35,358 nt of DNA from positions 1-35,358 of the forward strand of contig JAUXWB010000113.1 in the NCBI GenBank assembly GCA_030684475.1, in the 5' to 3' direction. The notes beneath the pieces are model-generated. The model was not told the DNA's origin. It was given only the letters and a program-made list of their open reading frames with translations, and ran no database searches. Positions 31,130 to 35,358 of this stretch are shown here, piece by piece (position 1 is the stretch's first letter; each line of letters starts with the position of its first letter). Position numbers and translations under genes: made by a program. Origin of the DNA: Reyranella sp. (GTDB lineage Bacteria > Pseudomonadota > Alphaproteobacteria > Reyranellales > Reyranellaceae).

Positions 31130-33630
31130 CACTCGCCGACCTCCAGCCGCGGCACGACGGCCACGACGGTAGCGGGCAACGGCCAGGCCTGGCGCACGAG
31201 AAGGCGCCCGCTGCTGTTCCAGGACGGATCGATCAGCACCCGCTCGTCGCCGGTGGTCAGCAGCGTCGGCGCACCGAAATTCTCGGCCGCCCGCTCCTTG
31301 ATCTCGGTGAGGTGACCGGCGTCCGGTCCGACGGCGAGGCCGCGCGTCGCCTTCACCCGCAGCACCACCTCCTGCACACGCTTGTTGCGGCCCTGCAGGG
31401 TCGGCGGCCCCAATTCCATGTCGAGCGTTTCGAGATCGCAAATGTAGGGCAACCCCGCGAGGATGCGTCCGGCCGCCCGCGGAATCGCGATCGCGCCATT
31501 CGTGACCGTCGCCGACGGCTGAACCGAACCGTCGGCGAGGATTGCCACCGAACGACCTTCAAGGTGCCACAGGCCGGCAAGCGTCGCGCTCGCCGTCGCC
31601 CAGTCGGCAAGCGGCACGGCGTGAACTGCGGCCGGCGCCGCCGTGTCGAGCGTGGCGGTGACATGCGCCGGATCGATGAACGACGCCACCGTCACGATGG
31701 CCTGGTTCTGGCCGGCGCGCAGGAGCAGCGTCTGGCCGACGCTGGCTGTCGTGAACGGCGTATGGCCGGAGGCCGTCAGGGCGACCGCATCGCCCGCGGC
31801 ATAGGCCGGCCCGGCGATCGTCATCGTTTTCGCCGGATCGGCATTCCAGCCATCGTGCCGGCGCCCCGAATCGACACACCAGGCCGCGTGAACATCCGCG
31901 ACCCCTCCGCCCAGGAATTGACGCGACACCATGCGCTCGACGTAGCGGACAGTCCCGCCCCCCACGACGCGCCGCACGGAGAGGTAGAGGGCGGTCTCGT
32001 TCTTCTCCTGGATGGCGCACACGCTCTCGACCGCCCCGTCGGTGACGTGGCGCGACCAGGCGTAGACATCGTGCTCCTTGAGATAGGTGAATCCCAGCAG
32101 CAGGCCGTCGGAGCGCACGCACCAGACGATCGAGTCGGGATCGCGTGCGTAGGCCCATTCCTCGAGCTGTGCCCCCTCGAACAAGTGGCCGGCCAGGATC
32201 CCGACATCCCGGCCGGCCCACGAATCGGCACCAAGGTCGTAGGCGATGTCGCGAACCTTGCGGCCCGACGGCGTGACGAACAGGGCCGAGTTGCCGCTGA
32301 CGATCGGCGGCATGTGGGCGATGCCGGTGTAGCCCTGCGGCTTCAGCGCGGTGTTGGCCGGTGTGATGACGTCGGACTGGCTGCCGGCCCAGCATTTCCA
32401 TTCGCCGCCCGACGTGAACACCAGCAACGAGTTGAGGCTGAGCAGGAAGCGGATTTCGTTGACCTCGCGGCTGGCGATGGTGCGGGTGATGGCGTCGGAA
32501 TCGCGCGTGGGTTCGGAGACGCTCATGTTCCTGAAGTTTGCCGACTGGCTCGCCCACAGCGTCTGCGGGCCCTTGTCGGTGCGGGCGAACCACTGGCGGC
32601 CATCGTGCCAGGTCGAGCAACCGGGCCAGTCGCCGGCCTCGGCGAACGGGTTGCGCTGGATCGGCGGCGTATCGGAAGTATCGGGGGCGATATTGGTGTC
32701 GGTGAAGGTGCTGCCGGATTTCACGCGGCCGATGAAGCCGTAGATACCGTTCTTGTGCTTGTAGACATTGTAGAAGGTGCAGCCTGCGATGGCTGTGAAG
32801 ACAATGCCGGAAACCGCATCGGCCGCACCAACCGCCGTGCTGGCCAGGCTTTCCTCTCCGGTCTCGTCATTCACGGCGGTCATGACGTAGCTTTGGGCGC
32901 CGCCGGGATTGGTGCTGGCGAGGCCGGTGGGCGCGGCTGTCGCCGGCGCAAAGGCGATGGCCGCAAGCGTCCAGGCGGTGTGTCCCGTGCGCGTGAGATT
33001 GCGCGGTGCATGGCCGGGATGGGTGAGCGTCATCGTGTCGGCCGATTGCACGAACTTCAGAAGCGGCAGGTCGGCCGACGCATAGGGCGTCGCCAGCGTA
33101 TAGAAGCGTGCCGCCGTGCCCCCCGAACTCCAATCCTCCCAGGCGGACGTGTCGGTGCCGGCGAGCTCGAAGGTCGTGGCAGTCGCCCCGGCGACGGTGA
33201 ACCGCCGGCGATTGATCTCCGACATGCCCACCGCTCCGTCGATCCAGACGTGATCGCCATTGGCGAGGCCATGGGATGTCGCCGTCGTGACGATACCGGG
33301 GTTCGACCGGGCGACGCCCGAAATCACGGTCGCGGCCTCCAGGACGTATCCACCGCCTCGGATGACCCGCATCTTCTCGTGGGCGAATTCCAGCACGTAG
33401 GTTTCGGCAGTGTTGAACTGGAAGGGAATCAACCGGGACCGGACCGCCGGATCCACGGCCTCACCGACGAATTCCGTGCCGGCCCGGGTACTGGCGCCGC
33501 CGAAAGGATGGATGAACCAGTTGACGCAAGTCGCCAGACCCACCTGATACTTGGCGAGGTCGACGCGGCCGTGCAACGCGGGGCTCAGCTCGCCCGCGGC
33601 GAAGCTCGGCAGGATGAGAGGTGTCGGCAT
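31129..33630 (-). CDS. Large phage tail / stabilisation protein with FCCH-like domain
   Basis: An 833-aa protein. Its N-terminus (MPTPLILPSFAAGELSPALH ... NWFIHPFGGASTRAGTEFVG) is a standard start of tail-tube/stabilisation proteins of short-tailed phages. Residues ~110-155 hold an FCCH-like repeat (VTTATSHGLANGDHVWIDGA). The C-terminal third is beta-rich. It corresponds in order to the T7 tubular B position. ATG 33630 is chosen because it matches the family N-terminus; the open frame upstream runs through the opposite-strand DUF1036 gene. Confidence 0.82.
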   Translation of the reverse strand: MPTPLILPSFAAGELSPALHGRVDLAKYQVGLATCVNWFIHPFGGASTRAGTEFVGEAVDPAVRSRLIPFQFNTAETYVLEFAHEKMRVIRGGGYVLEAATVISGVARSNPGIVTTATSHGLANGDHVWIDGAVGMSEINRRRFTVAGATATTFELAGTDTSAWEDWSSGGTAARFYTLATPYASADLPLLKFVQSADTMTLTHPGHAPRNLTRTGHTAWTLAAIAFAPATAAPTGLASTNPGGAQSYVMTAVNDETGEESLASTAVGAADAVSGIVFTAIAGCTFYNVYKHKNGIYGFIGRVKSGSTFTDTNIAPDTSDTPPIQRNPFAEAGDWPGCSTWHDGRQWFARTDKGPQTLWASQSANFRNMSVSEPTRDSDAITRTIASREVNEIRFLLSLNSLLVFTSGGEWKCWAGSQSDVITPANTALKPQGYTGIAHMPPIVSGNSALFVTPSGRKVRDIAYDLGADSWAGRDVGILAGHLFEGAQLEEWAYARDPDSIVWCVRSDGLLLGFTYLKEHDVYAWSRHVTDGAVESVCAIQEKNETALYLSVRRVVGGGTVRYVERMVSRQFLGGGVADVHAAWCVDSGRRHDGWNADPAKTMTIAGPAYAAGDAVALTASGHTPFTTASVGQTLLLRAGQNQAIVTVASFIDPAHVTATLDTAAPAAVHAVPLADWATASATLAGLWHLEGRSVAILADGSVQPSATVTNGAIAIPRAAGRILAGLPYICDLETLDMELGPPTLQGRNKRVQEVVLRVKATRGLAVGPDAGHLTEIKERAAENFGAPTLLTTGDERVLIDPSWNSSGRLLVRQAWPLPATVVAVVPRLEVGE

Positions 33631-33708
33631 ATGGAAGGCTCCCAAGAGTCGTTGCTTCCCGCGCGAGGTCGACGCAGAATCGGTGCGTTTCGTCTCGGGG
33701 GAGATGTC

Positions 33709-34167
33709 ATGAGAATCCGGTTGCGCGTACTTCTGTCGGCGCTCGCCGGGATGGTTGCGGTCGCCGGCGACGCCATCGCCCAGCAGCGGGCGCCGGAACC
33801 GGCACGCCTGGGCTTTCGCGTCTGCAATCAGACCGGCAGCGAGATCGAAGTGGCCAAGGCGCTGAACACCGGCGCGACCGACGGCAAGAGCCGCATCATC
33901 ATTTCGGAAGGCTGGTACAAGCTCGCCGGAGGCACCTGCGCCTTTCTCTGGCCCGGCAAGCTCGAGTACAAATACTATCTCGTCTACGCACAGAACAAGG
34001 CGAGCCGACGCGAGTGGGCCGGCAAGATCCCGATCTGCGTCAGCCGCCAGGCCTTCACCATCCGCTCCGATACCTGCGGCGAGCAGCACTACCGGAGGAT
34101 GTTCATCGAGGTGAACACAGGCGACGAGCCGAACCTGTTCACCTACAACTTCCGACCCGGAAACTAG
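33709..34167 (+). CDS. DUF1036 protein, secreted, on the opposite strand within the tail module
   Basis: A 152-aa protein with a signal peptide (MRIRLRVLLSALAGMVAV ... GDAIAQQ) and a DUF1036 domain (LGFRVCNQTGSEIEVAKAL, ISEGWYKLAGGTC, YYLVYAQNKA, VNTGDEPNLFTYNF) with four conserved cysteines. Function is unknown; related genes are bacterial and often in alphaproteobacteria. It has its own GGGGAG ribosome site and is read against all its phage neighbours, so it looks like a moron (a cargo gene carried by the prophage). Confidence 0.85.
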   Translation: MRIRLRVLLSALAGMVAVAGDAIAQQRAPEPARLGFRVCNQTGSEIEVAKALNTGATDGKSRIIISEGWYKLAGGTCAFLWPGKLEYKYYLVYAQNKASRREWAGKIPICVSRQAFTIRSDTCGEQHYRRMFIEVNTGDEPNLFTYNFRPGN

Positions 34168-34170
34168 GCC

Positions 34171-34761
34171 CTAGCCGCGGGCAGCGATCCAGTCGGGCAC
34201 CCGATCGCCGATCGCGGCGTCGGCCTCGTTCGCGTCCGCCGCCATGGCATCGGCAAGTGTCGCGCGCGCCAGTTGCGCCAGACGGATTGCCGTCTCGGTC
34301 TTCTGGGTGATCGGATAGGCGATGTGCGCCGCGAGCTGCTCGACCAGGGCCGAGGCGAAGCCGGCGTCGTACAGGTTCGGATCGTCGACACGCGCGGTAT
34401 AGACCGCCTCGGCCGCCGGCTCGTCGCAGAGGACGAAGCGGCCGGTGGCGTCGCCGGCGACTTCGAAGCGGGCAGCGCCGGCCTCCTGAGTTGCCGACGT
34501 GAGCCGCAGCAGCCGGACGCAGTCGGTCGGCACGGCATAGCGGAAGCGCCAACCCGTCGGCGCGACGCCCTGCCCGGCCAGGAGCACCCGTCGTCGGGCA
34601 AAATTCCAATCGTGGGCACGCAGCAGCGTATCGCGCGTCGCGGCATACCAGATCGAGGCGGTGCGCGCTTCGGTGCTGTTCTCGTCGAGCGCCGCGATCG
34701 TCGCCCGTGTGCCCAGCCGCGACAGTGCGCGGTTGCAGATATCGACGTCGGTCGTCGCCAT
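34171..34761 (-). CDS. Tail tubular protein A-like phage protein
   Basis: A 196-aa protein starting MATTDVDICNRALSRLGTRA. It carries the pattern of T7 gp11-like tail tube proteins (CNRALSRLG; ARTASIWYAATRDTLLRAHDW; VVAP-type PTGWRFRYAVPTDCVRLL) and a helical end (EQLAAHIAYPITQKTETAIR). It forms part of the tail tube or head-tail gatekeeper. ATG 34761 follows GGGGAG. Its stop lies three bases from the stop of the opposite-strand DUF1036 gene. Confidence 0.85.
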   Translation of the reverse strand: MATTDVDICNRALSRLGTRATIAALDENSTEARTASIWYAATRDTLLRAHDWNFARRRVLLAGQGVAPTGWRFRYAVPTDCVRLLRLTSATQEAGAARFEVAGDATGRFVLCDEPAAEAVYTARVDDPNLYDAGFASALVEQLAAHIAYPITQKTETAIRLAQLARATLADAMAADANEADAAIGDRVPDWIAARG

Positions 34762-34775
34762 GGTCACTCCCCACC

Positions 34776-35201
34776 CTAAACCGCGTAACCCGAGGCGTAG
34801 GCGACGTTTGCCTGACGCAGCGGAATCAGGCCCGACGTGAACTTGCCGGCGGTGAGCGGGCCGGTGCTCACGGTGAAGAAGAGACGCAGGTAGCGCTCCG
34901 TCCCGTAGGGCACGGCCACGCGCAGTACTTGCGCGCCGGCGATGAGCGACGCCTTGGGAATGGCGTCGCTCAGCACCAGGTTGGCGGGCGAGGAGAACGA
35001 CGGATTGTCGTCGCTCTGCAGCGCCACCGTGACGGTGGCGGCGCCGGCGGCGGTGACGTCCTCGGTGCAGAGCACGAGGATCTCCAGCGCGCCGCCGTTG
35101 CCGATGTCGCGCGCCGCGCCGAGGTCGATATGGTCGGTGCTGGCGGCGCTGGTGGTGACGGCCTGGTTCTGGCCGAACAGGTTCTGACGATCGATGTACA
35201 T
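34776..35201 (-). CDS. Bbp16-like capsid cement protein
   Basis: A 141-aa beta-rich protein that begins MYIDRQNLFGQNQAVTTSAA and continues STDHIDLG, the start seen in Bbp16 (Bordetella phage BPP-1) capsid cement proteins, which decorate and stabilise the capsid shell. ATG 35201 is preceded by GGAGACC. The longer frame (to 35336) reads into the inserted IS element and is not real. The next head gene upstream would be the major capsid protein, but it is displaced by the insertion. Confidence 0.82.
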   Translation of the reverse strand: MYIDRQNLFGQNQAVTTSAASTDHIDLGAARDIGNGGALEILVLCTEDVTAAGAATVTVALQSDDNPSFSSPANLVLSDAIPKASLIAGAQVLRVAVPYGTERYLRLFFTVSTGPLTAGKFTSGLIPLRQANVAYASGYAV

Positions 35202-35225
35202 GAGGTCTCCATGGAAGAGGAAAGG

Positions 35226-35358
35226 TCCCCCTGAACTCACAAACGAAGTGCAACACCAGACTAGGGTGTTGCCATGGGGAGACATTACGGCCACCTCACC
35301 CTCGAAGAGAGGTGCACGATTGCCCAGCTTCACCAAGCCGGCCAGTCGGTCCGCCAGA
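35226..35358 (+). mobile_element. IS30-family insertion sequence, 5' part only
   Basis: The transposase start (35274) is preceded by ~50 bp with a different composition, including ACAAACGAAGTGCAACACC, which probably holds the left inverted repeat. The left junction is estimated from the change in sequence character, not seen directly. The right part is outside the window. Confidence 0.6.
35274..35358 (+). CDS. IS30-family transposase, N-terminal start (partial)
   Basis: 28 codons are visible, opening MGRHYGHLTLEERCTIAQLH then QAGQSVRQ. This is the conserved start of IS30-family transposases, the beginning of the helix-turn-helix DNA-binding domain. The catalytic DDE domain lies outside the window. 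It is read on the plus strand, against the phage capsid genes. Confidence 0.88.
   Translation, partial: MGRHYGHLTLEERCTIAQLHQAGQSVRQ

Larger units (their letters stand above)
27173..35201 (-). mobile_element. Prophage segment (podovirus-like tail, lysis and capsid-cement genes), interrupted at the right
   Basis: Minus-strand genes in head-to-lysis order: Bbp16-like capsid cement, tail tubular A-like, large tail/stabilisation protein, gp13-like, tail fiber, two small genes, holin and GH24 lysozyme. The mix resembles Bordetella BPP-1/T7-like short-tailed phages. The left edge is about 27160, just past the cco operon. No integrase, attachment site or terminase is in the window. An IS30-family element lies at the right edge. 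Whether the phage is intact cannot be judged. Confidence 0.82.

Noticed and set aside
35202-35336. An N-terminal extension of the capsid cement protein
   Set aside because: It reads antisense into the IS30 element; the family start MYIDRQN with ribosome site is at 35201.

Overview
The window is GC-rich, densely packed DNA that reads as the chromosome of an alphaproteobacterium. The clearest pointers are an RpoD C-terminus, a fixLJ / single-receiver / fixK regulatory cluster, a complete ccoNOQP-ccoGHIS set, and a region of BPP-1/T7-like podoviral genes. The species cannot be read from the sequence; a Rhodospirillales or Hyphomicrobiales relative is a guess.

Layout. (1) 1-5400, housekeeping and envelope genes: the 3' end of rpoD, a hemolysin III-type membrane protein, a 6-TM potassium channel with a zinc ribbon tail, a CNNM/CBS/CorC transporter on the minus strand, a membrane-anchored repeat protein, a DUF551-like protein, and two paralogous small lipoproteins separated by an unusual set of palindromes. 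(2) 5478-11793, metabolic genes: a TPR/2OG-Fe(II) oxygenase coupled to an amidohydrolase, tRNA-Thr(GGT), a small secreted protein, an orphan Tat-exported ABC solute-binding protein, a second amidohydrolase and a two-TM protein. (3) 11818-15037, the oxygen-sensing regulators on the minus strand: fixL (heme PAS kinase), fixJ, a stand-alone receiver protein and fixK. (4) 15041-19104, oxygen-linked accessory genes: a 5'-damaged CBS-BON gene, a 71-aa protein, hemN, a TauE/SafE-like membrane protein and a DUF2189 membrane protein. (5) 19230-27143, ccoNOQP (cbb3 oxidase) followed without large gaps by ccoGHIS and a 62-aa membrane protein. (6) 27173-35201, a prophage segment read on the minus strand: capsid cement protein, two tail tube/stabilisation genes, a gp13-like protein, tail fiber, small genes, holin and lysozyme. 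It carries one opposite-strand DUF1036 gene and is cut at the right edge by an IS30-family element.

How it fits together. At low oxygen FixL (heme His80, Arg100) should phosphorylate FixJ. FixJ should activate fixK through a TACGTA-centred site about 90 bp upstream of fixK. FixK should then act on three visible TTGAY-N4-RTCAA-type boxes: one in front of the receiver gene, one shared by hemN and the SafE-like gene, and one shared by the DUF2189 gene and ccoN. Two of these three boxes lie between divergent genes at spacings that fit a class II FNR/FixK promoter in both directions. The least understood members are the DUF2189 protein, the 71-aa and 62-aa proteins, and the receiver protein.

All functional assignments come from reading translated sequence and motifs by eye; no database search was run. 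No intergenic stretch exceeds 300 bp.
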